The notes: generated by a model not told the origin, from the sequence alone. Counted from the stretch's first letter, positions 27,027 to 38,900 are shown. The stretch: DNA of 64,000 bases from Chloroflexota bacterium (GCA_013204555.1 JABMNO010000019.1:1-64000), one strand, 5' to 3'. Translations and numbers: made by a program.

Positions 27027-28571
27027 ATGAGCCTTGTTCTCATCGTAGATGACGATAGTTCCGTCAGAAACGAATTGACCGAATTCGTGGAAGAACAGGG
27101 CCACGAAGTCATAACCGCGGGAGACGGCCATGAAGGCCTGCAATCCGCGAAGAATTTCGCCCCAGACGTGATTGTCGTTGATAGCTCCATGCCTGTAATG
27201 GACGGCCTTGAGCTACTTGAAAAGCTCCGTCAGGCCAAAGAGACCTTCCATGTCCCTTTGATCATGATGACCGATCACGAGAACCCGCGCGAGAAACAGC
27301 GTGCACAGCAGTACGGAGTGATCGACTATCTTCAAAAGCCCGTGGGCAAAGAAGATATTCAGCTTCGAATCAAGTGGGCCTTAAAGGCCGGGAGTGTTAT
27401 TCCCGCTGTTCCCTGGGACCTGTCAGGATCTGACGGTGCTGGTGGCAGCGATGGGATCGGTCTGGATTCAGCGGGGAGCAAGAAAGAGACCAGGCCTGCA
27501 CAGACTCGCTATAAAGAAGAGCCCAACGAGTCAGTCGTAGAGATCACTCCCAAATCGGGCGGTACGGTTCAGTCTCAAACAGGGAACGTGGCGGTAGAGA
27601 TACCAGCAGGCTCCGTCCCGGACACCGTCGGGATCATGGTCAGTGAAACTGATCAGTTGAAGAAGCCCGATGAACATACGCTGCGGTTGCGCCTTGGGAA
27701 GAGGGCCACAGACATCCGGGTCGCAGATCAAACTGGTGCCCGTATCGCCGGAATGCAGTTGAAATCCCCCGCTCGTATTGGCATCAAGGTGGATCCGAAA
27801 GAAGTCAGCGATGGCGGGAAGAATCGCGTTCTCAGGGTCCAGGAATATGATCTAAAAACCGACTCGTGGACAGAAGTGGCCACCTACGTAGATGAAGAAG
27901 AAGGCATCGCTTACACGCGCCGTGATCGACTGGGACGCGCTCCCACCCTGATTAAAGGCCGAGTGCTGGTCCTTGAGACAGATGAGGTTGAATTCCCGAA
28001 ATTGGCCTCAGCTCTTGAAGGTTCAAGCTTTCAGGTCCTGCGTGAGATCGTGGCGAGCAAGGTTAAGTTACGTATAGCCAAAGAGAAACCGATTATCGTT
28101 ATTATCGGCCTTGGTATCGCAGGAAATACCGGTGCAAGATTGCTTCGCGAAATCAAATTTAACCCAGATATTCGCAACGTCACGGTGATTCCAATTGTGC
28201 AGCCAGATGGCGCTGAAGCTTACGCAGACGCCATTTCTATTGGCGCCAGGGAGGTCATTTTGGGTCCGGTGAGAATCGGAGAATTGCAATTTCGTGTCAA
28301 CAGCGCCTACAAAGCGATCGCGGCGCGACGCAAAAGGGGCTCAGTAGCCAAATCAAAAGCGAGGCCGGGCGCCGCGGGTCCTCAACAAAAACCAGTCGTC
28401 AAGAATCCGCAACGATCTTCCGTCCCGCCTTCAGGCCCCGTGCCCCGTGGGCGTCCGGTTCGCGTCAGAAGGCACCCGGATGGGCGACGAGTTGAAGGCC
28501 AGCCTCCTTCGCCGATTCAGGCAAGGCCAGCGGTTCGGGGTGTGGTTCCAAAACGCAAAAAGGCCGCTTAG
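27027..28571 (+). CDS. Response-regulator-like protein: receiver, ZU5-like domain, pseudo-receiver, basic tail
   Basis: A 514-aa cytosolic protein. Residues 1-120 form a complete receiver: acidic pair D8/D9, phosphoacceptor D52 in 'VIVVDSSMPVMDG', T82 and K104 in 'YLQKPVG'. After a Gly/Ser linker, ~165-290 looks like a ZU5-type beta domain ('SGGTVQSQTGNVAVEIPAGS'). Residues ~310-430 have the alternating strand/helix pattern of a second receiver, but where the phospho-Asp should be the sequence reads 'IIVIIGLGIAGNTG', so it is probably a non-phosphorylatable pseudo-receiver. The tail (~440-514) is Pro/Arg/Lys-rich and probably disordered. No DNA-binding or enzymatic output domain is visible. 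GAGGAAA precedes the ATG. Confidence 0.8.
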   Translation: MSLVLIVDDDSSVRNELTEFVEEQGHEVITAGDGHEGLQSAKNFAPDVIVVDSSMPVMDGLELLEKLRQAKETFHVPLIMMTDHENPREKQRAQQYGVIDYLQKPVGKEDIQLRIKWALKAGSVIPAVPWDLSGSDGAGGSDGIGLDSAGSKKETRPAQTRYKEEPNESVVEITPKSGGTVQSQTGNVAVEIPAGSVPDTVGIMVSETDQLKKPDEHTLRLRLGKRATDIRVADQTGARIAGMQLKSPARIGIKVDPKEVSDGGKNRVLRVQEYDLKTDSWTEVATYVDEEEGIAYTRRDRLGRAPTLIKGRVLVLETDEVEFPKLASALEGSSFQVLREIVASKVKLRIAKEKPIIVIIGLGIAGNTGARLLREIKFNPDIRNVTVIPIVQPDGAEAYADAISIGAREVILGPVRIGELQFRVNSAYKAIAARRKRGSVAKSKARPGAAGPQQKPVVKNPQRSSVPPSGPVPRGRPVRVRRHPDGRRVEGQPPSPIQARPAVRGVVPKRKKAA

Positions 28572-28683
28572 GAAGGTCTATCAATACTGCGTGATTGATC
28601 CTCGGCCGCCAGCCGTTATCTCGTGGAACGTTCAGGCACTCAGCTCCATTTTCGCTATAAGAAACGCTAGAGGCCGATAGAGT

Positions 28684-30360
28684 CTAGGCCGGAATCACTG
28701 GCAACAACATGTGCGATGCCATAACCGCTGAGTGGTGAACGGTCTGAGTTGCCGCCCTCATCTCCGTTGACGTCCCGTTGTCTTCACCAGTATTCAGGTT
28801 CCGATCGTACCTTGGGAAGTTTGACGACGAAATTTCCAACCGCACGCGGTGGCCGGCCTTGAACACGTTTCCTGTGACTCCAACGCTGATCTCATACTCA
28901 TACGTCTCGCCGGGAGTGAGCAAATTCGACTCGCTGAAAGAATCTCGATAACGTGCCCGGACGATGCCATCACACAGATTCATCGCGTAGCCGCCAGGTG
29001 AGACATCCACCAGTTTCGCCGTCCAATCGGTATCTACGCCATCTGTAGCGGCGTGCAGCACGACCGTTATCGGCCCAATGACTTCCATATCTTCGTCAAG
29101 CGCCTCGCTGCTGTAGACGAGCACATCCGGTCGCATTTCCACGCCACGTTGATCGTAGGGCCCCCACGGGACGATTTCCGGTGAGCAGCAGTTGTTTCCT
29201 CCAACTGTCTGCACAGGGAATTCAGGGTTGTAGGTGAAGGTGTCGGCGGACTTCTCCTCAGGCGTATCCCTGGAGATGCGGCCATCACCCAGCAGCCCAT
29301 TAGCGGAGCCTTTAGAGTGCAGATACCACTTCTGCCAGTCGGTGCGGGCCAACGGCCACTCGTTTTCTTCTCGCCACTCGTTGGTACCCATGATAAATAA
29401 CTTCAGTGGTGGCTCATCAACGATGCCATCCTGATCATCCTTGAGCCAATGATCGAACCAGCGCATCTCAACGCCATCCAAATCTAACAAGGAGTTCGCG
29501 CCAAAGTCGACGTCTCCGGTCTTCTGAGATTGAGCGAGTCTGTGCGGCCACGGGCCTACGATCAGACGGGACTGTTTCGCATCATTCGAGCCACTGTTGG
29601 TACGCATCGCCACGAACTCATCGAAAACATCTTTGGCGTACAGGTCAAACCAGCCGCCCATGATGTACGCGGGGGCCATGATTTGGTCCCACTGCCCGGT
29701 GATATTTACCTGCTCCCAGTACTCGTCGTCGGTTGGATGCTTCAGCCAGTCCTTCCAGAACGGCAAATCACGCCCCGCGTTGCCATCGAGATCAATCACC
29801 GGCAGCGAGCGGAATGCGTCAGTCCAGTTGTGATAGTCGATGCTCTGCCCGGTGCGGCCGTTGGTGCGCATCCCCCACGTCATCATGACGTTTAGCTGGA
29901 ACGCTCCACCGGGGTGCATCAAGCCATCGTAGTAATCCGCGCACATCACGCGTGGCACCAGGCACTTCACAGCGGGATGCGCCAGCGGCGCGCTCAACCA
30001 TTGTGTGGCGCCACCGTATGAGGCGCCAGTCATTCCAATTTTTCCGTTGCACCAGGGTTGCTTTGACACCCAATCCTGAGTGTCATATCCGTCCTCTATC
30101 TCCTGATGAAATGCGTAGTAGACGCCGTCCGAGTCCCACCTGCCACGCACATCCTGGATAACGCACGCATATCCAGAATTCGCGAGCTGTCGTCCCTTTT
30201 CGATCATGACATCAACGTTATTGCTGTAGGGAGTGCGCATTAGCACCGTGGGCCAGGGTCCGTCGGCTTCTGGAAGATAAATATCGGCAGAAAGCTCAAC
30301 GCCATCCCGCATCGGTACCTTCACATCAAGTCTCATCTCAACGGCATAGTGCTCAATCAC
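28684..30360 (-). CDS. CocE/NonD-family serine hydrolase (X-Pro dipeptidyl-peptidase S15 type)
   Basis: A 558-aa alpha/beta hydrolase. 'VPMRDGVELSADIYLPE' opens the protein. The nucleophile is S114 in 'GMTGASYGGATQW', and the catalytic His lies in 'LIVGPWPHRLAQ'. The C-terminal ~200 residues form the jelly-roll domain of the family ('GHRVRLEISSSNFPRYDRN', 'NTGED'). Members hydrolyse esters, amides or N-terminal dipeptides. The GTG start at 30360 is only four bases after the RraA-like stop and has AGGAGAT eight bases upstream. It is the last gene of a three-gene operon with a ThDP enzyme and a RraA-like aldolase, so it may release an acid for their pathway. Confidence 0.88.
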   Translation of the reverse strand: MIEHYAVEMRLDVKVPMRDGVELSADIYLPEADGPWPTVLMRTPYSNNVDVMIEKGRQLANSGYACVIQDVRGRWDSDGVYYAFHQEIEDGYDTQDWVSKQPWCNGKIGMTGASYGGATQWLSAPLAHPAVKCLVPRVMCADYYDGLMHPGGAFQLNVMMTWGMRTNGRTGQSIDYHNWTDAFRSLPVIDLDGNAGRDLPFWKDWLKHPTDDEYWEQVNITGQWDQIMAPAYIMGGWFDLYAKDVFDEFVAMRTNSGSNDAKQSRLIVGPWPHRLAQSQKTGDVDFGANSLLDLDGVEMRWFDHWLKDDQDGIVDEPPLKLFIMGTNEWREENEWPLARTDWQKWYLHSKGSANGLLGDGRISRDTPEEKSADTFTYNPEFPVQTVGGNNCCSPEIVPWGPYDQRGVEMRPDVLVYSSEALDEDMEVIGPITVVLHAATDGVDTDWTAKLVDVSPGGYAMNLCDGIVRARYRDSFSESNLLTPGETYEYEISVGVTGNVFKAGHRVRLEISSSNFPRYDRNLNTGEDNGTSTEMRAATQTVHHSAVMASHMLLPVIPA

Positions 30361-30364
30361 GCGA

Positions 30365-31096
30365 TTATCTCCTCTTTTTCCACGCTTCAAACTCGTCCAG
30401 CAGAGGTCCGGTTGGCGGGTACGCATCGAAGACCGAGTGGCCTTCCTCAACCTTCTCCCGGATGAATAGCTCTCGCTCTTCAGTTTCGATTCCAATCTCT
30501 GAGAGGCGTTCGGCGTGCGAGGCGGGAATGACCACTACCCCCTCATCATCAGCCAGGATTATGTCTCCGGGAATTACGGCCACACCGCCGCACTGTATCG
30601 GCACGTTGAAGTCGATGGGCCAGAGCGTCCTGACGCCTGCCGATGGGTGTACACCTTTCACAAATGCCGGGAGTCCAATTTCCCGAATGTAGGGACCATC
30701 CCGAACAGCGCCATCAACAATGGCAGCAACGCCGCCTCTGTACTTCACGCGAGCTGAAAGTATGTCACCGAGAGTCCCTGAGTCGAGATCGCCCAGGGCG
30801 TCGTTTACGAACATATCGCCCGGTTCTATCATCTCTATCGCCCGCCGGAACGCCGCCTCGCCATTTACGACTCCCAGCCCAGATTCATCGAGATCCTCTC
30901 GATAGGGAATCCAGCGCATGGTGAACGCTCGGCCTACCAGCCGATTGCCAGTTCCACGCGGCTCAAGTGGCTTCAAGCCTTTCATGTACGTGTTGTATAT
31001 GCCCATCGTATACAGCGTCCAGCAGGCGGTTGCAGTGCTTATTTGAGCGAGCGACTCAAGAATTTGATTTGAGACCGGTTTGATTGGTGTAGCCAT
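30365..31096 (-). CDS. RraA-like aldolase/decarboxylase family protein (second copy)
   Basis: A 243-aa paralogue of the protein at 6226-6951. The active-site stretch is 'GGVAAIVDGAVRDGPYIRE' with the DGxxRD signature, and the core is 'GDIILADDEGVVVIPASHAE'. The N-terminus 'ISTATACWTLYTMGIYNTYM' differs from the other copy, suggesting a different substrate. It lies between the ThDP enzyme (four bases upstream) and the CocE-type hydrolase (four bases downstream), so all three are translated from one message. Likely chemistry is retro-aldol cleavage or decarboxylation of an oxoacid. Confidence 0.85.
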   Translation of the reverse strand: MATPIKPVSNQILESLAQISTATACWTLYTMGIYNTYMKGLKPLEPRGTGNRLVGRAFTMRWIPYREDLDESGLGVVNGEAAFRRAIEMIEPGDMFVNDALGDLDSGTLGDILSARVKYRGGVAAIVDGAVRDGPYIREIGLPAFVKGVHPSAGVRTLWPIDFNVPIQCGGVAVIPGDIILADDEGVVVIPASHAERLSEIGIETEERELFIREKVEEGHSVFDAYPPTGPLLDEFEAWKKRR

Positions 31097-31100
31097 CAGA

Positions 31101-32819
31101 TCACCTCAACTCGTATGGTGCGGCTGCTCGTCCACCCTCGGGGAGACCGAGTGGCAGTCTTACGTCCAGAAGATACGGGCGTTTCTCTCGCTCGACTAGT
31201 TCCAGAGCACGGCTGATCTCATCTCCCACGGTTGCCTCGTCGGTCACCGTTTTGCCTTCTACCCCGTATGCCTCCGCGATCTTGACCGGTTCAATGCCGT
31301 CCAAAACCACGCCAGCGTAGTCGCCAGATGAGTTCATATTGCCGTCAGCGCGGCTGAAGGCGCCTGCAACAATTCCGTATGCGCCGTTGTTAGTGATGGT
31401 CCATAGCACCGGAATCTTGTGGTGCACTGCGGTCCACAGTGCTGAGTCAGAGTAGTACATTGATCCATCACCAACCAGACCCACGACGGGCCGGTCCGGC
31501 GCTGCGAGTTTGGCGCCCATTACTGCGCCCATTCCGTACCCCTCTGAGCCACCCGCTGGCCGCAAGTAGGTATTCGCTCCGCCGTCTTCCTTCGGGTTGA
31601 CGGACTCCAGCGGAGTGGCGAATTGCTCGGTGGTGATTATTCCTCCGCCAGCTTGCTCAAGTGACGTGTCCAGAGCGTCAAGCAGTGCTGCGGAGCTGAC
31701 TCGCCCGGCCTGAGTGCGGCTGAACAGACCGCGGCGTGCCGCCCTTAACTCATTGGCGGCTGAACGGGCGAGTTGACGGCGTTCGTCATATCGCGCGGGT
31801 TCGTACTCACTCAATATCATCTGTTCCAGCCGCTCAAGCGACCGAAACTCATCGCCCAGGATCGCCAGATCGAGTCCGGGCATGTTGGTGAGGTTTTCAA
31901 CATCGGAGCCCAGAGCGATCACCTGTTTTGCGCCGCTGAACCCATCGTAATCGGACAGCGCACCACTCCCGCCGTGTCTCGCCCCAATGGCTAAGACGAC
32001 GTCAGGGTTGATGTGCTCGGCGGCAGTGGAGAACCTGCCTGCATGCTGCGGGTGGGCGGGCGAGATACTCCGAAGATCGTTCGGCATGGAGGCAATTGAT
32101 ACCCCAAAGTGCTCTGCGATGGCGGTCGCCTTTTGCTGGGCGCCACTCTTCCAGACTCCATCACCCACATAGATCATCGGCCGTTCTGCAGAGTGGAGGG
32201 CAATGGCGATTTTTTCAAGATCGGAGTCTGCTGGATAGCCGCCACGTGGACTTTCTATGACGCCTTCCGACAGGTTTGCCGTGACCTGGCGCTGGTCCAG
32301 CAACCTGTCGTACACGGCGATATGAACCGGCCCCATCGGTGGAGTCGTAGCAACTCGAATGGCGCGCTCGATAGCGGCTGGTAGACCTTCTGGCTCAATG
32401 ACGGTCCAACTTGCCTTGGTCATGGGCTCAACGATGGACGTTGGACCGGCGCTGTGGTTCAAGTCAAGTGAAATCTGGTCGCCGAACGAACCGGTATCCC
32501 CGGCGAACGTCAGTATGACCACCGGCAGTCGGGCGTCCCACACGTTGATGAGTTGACCCATGCACTGGGCCAGGCCAGCGCCGAGGTGGACCACCATTGC
32601 AGACGGTTTGCCATCTACCTGCGCGAATCCACCGGCCATCGAGGTCACGATTCCTTCGTGCAGCGCAAGGATTCCATTGATGTCCGTGCGTGACTCCAAT
32701 GAGTCGAAGAACGGGGCTTCACGAGATCCAGAGTTATAGAAGACGTACTTGATACCGGAAGCTACCAACTGTTCCAGAATCAACTCAGACGGGTTGCCGG
32801 TTATCTGGCGGATGGACAT
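31101..32819 (-). CDS. Thiamine-diphosphate-dependent enzyme (acetolactate synthase/benzoylformate decarboxylase family)
   Basis: A 572-aa enzyme with the three-domain ThDP layout. The N-terminal PYR domain has the catalytic Glu (E55 in 'LALHEGIVTSMAGGFAQ'). The central domain has 'RPMIYVGDGVW'. The PP domain near 450-480 has the GDG...NN cofactor motif, 'VGDGSMYYSDSALWT' then 'TNNGAYG'. It carries no FAD-binding signature that I can see, and it lies away from any ilv small subunit, so decarboxylase or C-C ligase chemistry on a 2-oxoacid is more likely than branched-chain synthesis. ATG 32819 begins just before the conserved region; ATG 32840 is an equal alternative. It is the first gene of the operon. 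Confidence 0.85.
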   Translation of the reverse strand: MSIRQITGNPSELILEQLVASGIKYVFYNSGSREAPFFDSLESRTDINGILALHEGIVTSMAGGFAQVDGKPSAMVVHLGAGLAQCMGQLINVWDARLPVVILTFAGDTGSFGDQISLDLNHSAGPTSIVEPMTKASWTVIEPEGLPAAIERAIRVATTPPMGPVHIAVYDRLLDQRQVTANLSEGVIESPRGGYPADSDLEKIAIALHSAERPMIYVGDGVWKSGAQQKATAIAEHFGVSIASMPNDLRSISPAHPQHAGRFSTAAEHINPDVVLAIGARHGGSGALSDYDGFSGAKQVIALGSDVENLTNMPGLDLAILGDEFRSLERLEQMILSEYEPARYDERRQLARSAANELRAARRGLFSRTQAGRVSSAALLDALDTSLEQAGGGIITTEQFATPLESVNPKEDGGANTYLRPAGGSEGYGMGAVMGAKLAAPDRPVVGLVGDGSMYYSDSALWTAVHHKIPVLWTITNNGAYGIVAGAFSRADGNMNSSGDYAGVVLDGIEPVKIAEAYGVEGKTVTDEATVGDEISRALELVEREKRPYLLDVRLPLGLPEGGRAAAPYELR

Positions 32820-32941
32820 GTGGTTCTCGCTTGCTTTCATTCGATCGTGTTGCGGGATGATACCCCCAACACCTGAAGCTCGCGGCATATCCTAGTGCCA
32901 GTCTCTGGGTACTGGCGCACGCGGGGATTCAAAAAACGCGT

Positions 32942-35900
32942 CTATCGCTGGCGGGTTCTTGGGTCCTCGATAGGTGGGGTGGTGGCATTTGGAAGATTGT
33001 CCAGGCGTGAGTGGGGGATCGGCCCTGATTCTTGCGCTTTCAATTGAGCTATGTGCTCATCTGAGGGACCATTCTGTACGCCGGGAAGAATTACCGTAAA
33101 TGTAGAGCCCTTCCCTTCCTGACTTTCAACAGTGACCTCGCCGTTGTGCATCTCAACAATCTTTCGTGTCACCATCAGCCCAAGGCCGGTGCCATCAACT
33201 TTTCGAGTTTCCTCGTTGTCAGCACGGAAGAATGGCGTGAACAGGAGCCGTTGATCTCGCTTTGAGATGCCAATACCCTGATCCGTAACGGCTATCAGAA
33301 GATCATCTTTCTTCACGGATAGCGTTAGCGTCACGTTAGTCTCATCCGGTGAGTACTTGGACGCGTTGCTCAAAAGATTTGTGGTCACCTGAGCAAGTCG
33401 ATCGCGATCCGCCTTGATCCAGAGTTCGCCATCTGGCGCCTCTAGAATCAATCCCTGATTTTTCTCAAGAAGAATGGGCAGCATGCTCTGATGAATTTCA
33501 CTCATCAATTGGATTACGTCAAACTCACCCGGCGTTATCTCAAACGTGCCTGAATTTATGCGGGTGACATCAAATAGGTCATTGATAATGATCCCAAGCC
33601 GACGGGCATTTTTCTTGACAAGGCCAATCTGGACCAATTGACGCTCGTCAAGATTGCCCTTTGTATTGCGGCTGAGCAGGTCGGTGAATGCCGTCACGCT
33701 GGTCAGCGGTGTGCGTAGTTCATGAGAAATAGTTGAGATGAAATTGGCGCGTTCTCGCTCAATCTCCCGTAGTTCGCTGTTTTGGGCATCCACACGAATA
33801 CGCTTTTCGCGTTCACCGGCCAATTGAATGGTCCGAGTGTGCATTTCAGCATTCGCGATCGCCCCTGCAATCTGGGCAGCTACTCTTCTTATGGTTTCGA
33901 GATCGCGCTGGATGTACCGATCAGGTTCCAGAGAACTTATCGTGAGGATTGAAAGCAACTCCCCTCTCCCGACCACCGGCACAGATATGACTGATCGCAC
34001 CCCAAGTGGCCTCATGTACCGTGCAAGTTGCGATTCATCTTTGCTGGCGTCCTGTATCAGGTGGCCATCGCCGATCGGATCAGTTCCAAATATCAGATCA
34101 TCCAGTGGTACCACACGGCCCGGAACCGATTGATCTGCGCTGCGTCCGGTCGCGAATACGTATTCAATGGTACTGACCGCTTTATCGACCGTTCCGATGG
34201 CCATGCGGTCGAAAGGCACCATGGCGCCTATCATCGCCGCGAGGGCGTCGTAGGTATCTTCAAGTCGCAGAGATGAGTTCGCGATTCGGCCTATTTCGGC
34301 CAACGCCGTCCGCTCCTCTGCCTCGATGCGAAGATTTTCATGCAGCCGTCCGTTCGCGATCGCTCCGGCGATCTGCGCTGCAATCTGGTCCGCGATCCGG
34401 AGCTGGTCGGGCGTGTAGGGGGCTGGCGAAGTCGACCGGAAATTGAGTGTTCCAATTAACTCTCTCCGCCAGAAAAGGGGAGAGAAGAGAAGAGATTTTA
34501 GCCCCATACGGTCTGATACGGGCTGTACGCCGCGCTCAAGAGCACTAGCCCGGATTTGTTCTTCATCCCAGGTTATCGATTTGCTGCTGGCAAGCATCTC
34601 TGGCACGGGTGTCTCGCTGAATTTCGCTGTAAACCCTTGGGGGTGAGGATCTGATTTCACCCCCCAGGTAAACGCGTCAGTGATGGTGTCGGCATCAACG
34701 TCAATCAAAGAGATCACGGCGCGATCGGCAGGCAGTAATTCCCGAGCTGATGCCACGAAACCCTCGAAAACATCGTGAATATCAAGGCTGGAGCTTACAA
34801 TTCGTCCAATGTCCGCCAGGATAGTGCGCTCCCGGGTTTCAGCCTGAGCAGCGCTAAAGAGGTCCAGGTTTTCTAGTGCCGACGCCACCTGTTCCCCCAT
34901 CCGTGCGAGCAACTGAAAATCACTTTCAGAAAAGGCGCCAGCGCGCTCAGCGTTCACGGCGATCACTCCAACATGGTGATCGCGGGTCCTCATCGGAACC
35001 CGCATGGTTGTTCTTAGTTTTAGGGTCATGAAAGAGGAACTCAACGGCGTCCGGAGCAGGGTGGGATTATCCGTCGGTTTCAGTGTGGCCCATGCGGCGA
35101 ACTCCTCCATTGTGTCTTCTAGCGGTAAGCCTGTGCCAGTTCCCACCCCCGGAATTTCCAGACCGCGCCAGTAGCGGGACTCAAGGACCATCGAAGCCTG
35201 ATTAAGGGTGGAAATAGAAATTCGATCAGTCTTCATGAAACGCGTTATAGCCGCGTCGAGAGCCTCAAAAATCGCCACAGCAGTTTCGGCCTCGGATACC
35301 TTCCGGCCAAGTTCGGCGAGAGCGGTTTGCTCCGATTCAGACCGTGCCACGTTATCGTGCAATTCTGAGTTGGCGATCGTCCCCACAATTTGATCGGCTA
35401 CCAGCGTGGCAACTCTAGTGTCGCGATCTGAATATGCGTGTTCGGTTTTCGCACGGAAATCGAGTGAACCTATGATTTCGTTGTGCCACCGGAGAGGAAC
35501 ATAAAGAGCTGAGATCAACCCCGCGTCCAATACAGGTTTCCAGCTATCGAATTGAGCGCTCATCTTTTCAATGTCGTTCTGGACCATTCGCACCGGACCA
35601 TCAGCCTCAACCACCAGACTCGTGGGTGATTCCGAGATCGGGAACGGTGCACTTCCCTGCACGGCGTTCCCAACTGTCTCGCCTGAAATGAACGTGGGGG
35701 TTACATAATTTCTGTCTCGGTTTATTTGAGAGATGACCATGCGATCAAAATGAATGAGGCGCGCGGTCTGGTCTGATAGTTCATCATAGATATCACCAGT
35801 CTCAAGCGTGGAACTTGCGATGCGCCCAATTTCAGCAAGGACCGTGCGCTCCAGAGCTTCCTCTTGCGTACGTTTGTGCAGCCGGGCGTTCTCAATAGCC

Positions 35901-38900
35901 CCCGAAATCTGTGTGGCAATCTCATTGGCAAGACGCTTATGACGTGGGGTGTAAAGAGAGTCTTCCTTTGATCTGAACGCCAGCACCCCAATGACTCGCT
36001 CTTGCCAGATAAGTGGGGTCTGCATGGCAGATTTCAATCCATATTCCAGTGCTGTCGCGTAACCAGGATATTTCTTTGCGAGCTTCAGGCAGGCAGCATA
36101 GTCAGTCACCGTCGTTGCGTGTATCTCTTTGGGATTCGACAGCAATACCCTGTCCACGGGCGTCGCAATCCCAACGGAATATTCCGGAATCTCCACTCCT
36201 GAGATGTAGGCCAGGACGCTGGATTTAGTATTCTCGTCGATTTCCGAAAACACCACGCGATCGAACGGGATCAGTTTTTTCGCCTCTTCGGCAAAGCGCT
36301 CGTACACGGCGCTTATTTCCAGGTTAGAACTGATCACACGGCCAATTTCAGCAAGAGATGCACGTTCAGCAGATTCTTGCTGGAGGTTCTGGTGAAGCCG
36401 TGAGTTCGCCATTGCACCAGATATCTGAGCGGCTATCCGTTCTGCCAGCCCAATTTCCGCTTCTCCGTATGCGTCTTCACGATTAGATCTGAGGCCAAGA
36501 ACGCCAATCACGTCTTGTTGCCACTCAAGTAAAACGAGCATGTTTGACCTTAGTCCCGCATCCCAGGCCTCACGATTCCCCGAATTTGAGAGGTCATCTT
36601 GCTCAACCGCGATTTGGAGTGAATCCCTCCTATTAGAATGACGTCGGTCAATCATCGCCCTCAATCTAGATTCTGCGAGATCTATTGCTCGGCCAACTTC
36701 ATAACCTGGTATCGCAGCACCTTTGATGTAGACGTGTTTGAGAGAGGCGGCGTCAGGGTCAACCGAAGATATGACAAGTCGATCATAGGGCAATACCCGC
36801 GAAATGATGTCGGTGAGTTCCTCATATACATCAATTACATCGACTGATGAGGTAACGATCCGCCCCATCTCGGCCAATGCGGCCTGTTCAACTTCAGACC
36901 TGGATATATCGTCGTGGAGTTCAGAATTGACTACCGCCCCAACAATCTGGTCGGCAATTAATGCGCCTATCCGGATCGAACGTTGGTCATACGCGTCTGG
37001 ATTCATGGCCCGGAACACCAGTGAGCCAACCACGTCACCTTGCCAGCTGAGGGGCACGACCATCACCGTGATCAGCTTCGCCTTCACCAACGCCTTCCAG
37101 CCCGGATCAATTTTCGATAGCTGAAGGACTTCGTCCTGTCGTAGAACCACTGTCTCCCCGGATTCGGCAGCTCGCCTGGTGGCGGAGAGGTTATAGTCGG
37201 GTGGGTGGAGCCTATCGATGCCTGATACCGGGACGCCGTATATATATTGCGGAATGACGTCCGAGCGTTGAGAGTTGATCCGGGTGATCACCAGACGATC
37301 AAATTCGATCAGATGCCTGGCCTGTTGGGCGAACCGTTCGTAAACGGCTCCAATATCCAGTGAAGAGCTGACGGTCCGACCGATCTCTGCCAACATGATC
37401 TGCTCTTGCTCGGAACGGGCAAGATCAATATGCAACCTGGAGTTGGCGATAGTGCCGACTATCTGATCTGAGATTAGAGTACCGATTCTGATCTCTTGAT
37501 CTCGGAACGCGTCTTTAGTGGTAGATCGGAAATCAATTGATCCAATGATCTGGTCTCTCCACCTGAGAGGAACGTGCAAAGCCGAGATCAACCCGGAGTC
37601 CAGTAAAGGTTGCCATCTCTTAAATCGAGCGGCCATTTTCTCAATGTCATGACGTCCCAATACGATGGCATCGTCGGCCTCGATGACCATACCTGCGGAA
37701 GATTCATGCAACAGAAATGGCGTGCCCTCAACAATTCCGTTAAATCGCATTCCACCAACGAAATCAGGTCTGGCAGTACCCTGGGATTTATCGATCCGCG
37801 TGATGGTCATCCGGTCAAAGTGAATGAGCCGTGCGGCCTGAACTAAAAGCTCCTCATATATTTCGCCAATGTCGTGAGACGAGCTGGCGACGCGGCCTAT
37901 CTCTGCCAGCACAGTCTGTTCTTCCTCGGACCGGGCAACGTTTTCATGCAGATGTGAGTTGGCGATTGCGCCGACTACTTGATCCACAATCTGGGATGCG
38001 AGCCTGACTTCTCGATCTCCAAACGCATGTTCCGAGCGCGAGCGAAAGTCGATAGAGCCCAGTTCCTGGCCCTTCCACCTGAGTGGCACAATCAGAGCCG
38101 ATATTAATCCGGCCTCCGCCACTGTCTTCCATGCGTCATAACGGGAAGCAAGGTTCTCAATTTCATTCTGGTCCAGAACCAGAGGGGCCTCCGCATTCCT
38201 TGCCATCTCAATTGTGGAACCTTCAGGCGGGAAAACGAAATTGTTCGTGATCTTTCTGGTTTGAAGACCCGTTGAAAACGCTATCCTGGCGCGTCCCATG
38301 CCATTGACCGCTGTTATGGCCATACGGTCGAAGCTAATCAGTCGTGCAGCCTGGCCTGAAAATGCCTCGTAGATCTCGTCGATATCGAGGGAGGAGCTGG
38401 CGATGCGGCCAATGTCAGCCAGCACAGTCTGCTCCTCCTCTGACCGGGTAACGTCTTCGTACATCCGCGCGTTGACGATGGTTCCAACTATTTGATCCGA
38501 GATGAGAGAGGTGATCCGAACATCACGCTCGCCAAACGCATTCTCTTCCTTGGACCTGAAATCCAGAGTTCCAATGATCTTTCCTCTCCATCTGAGAGGG
38601 GTGTAAAGGCCTGAAATCAATCCACCTACCAGAATCGGTCGCCACATATCAGATCGAGCGGCCATCCGTTCGACATCATCACGATTTGCTACGACGGCTG
38701 CATCAGCACTGATCACTTCGCCTACGGAAGATTCACCTAACGGAAGGGACTTGTTCTGGTCAACTTCAGACAATCGGATTCCGCCGACGAAAACAGGCCA
38801 CACGATGTCTTGATCTTCGTCGACGAGGGTAATGGTCATCCGGTCAAAGCGAACCAGTCGACCGATTTGAGTGGAAAGCGACTCATATATCTCGCGAGTA

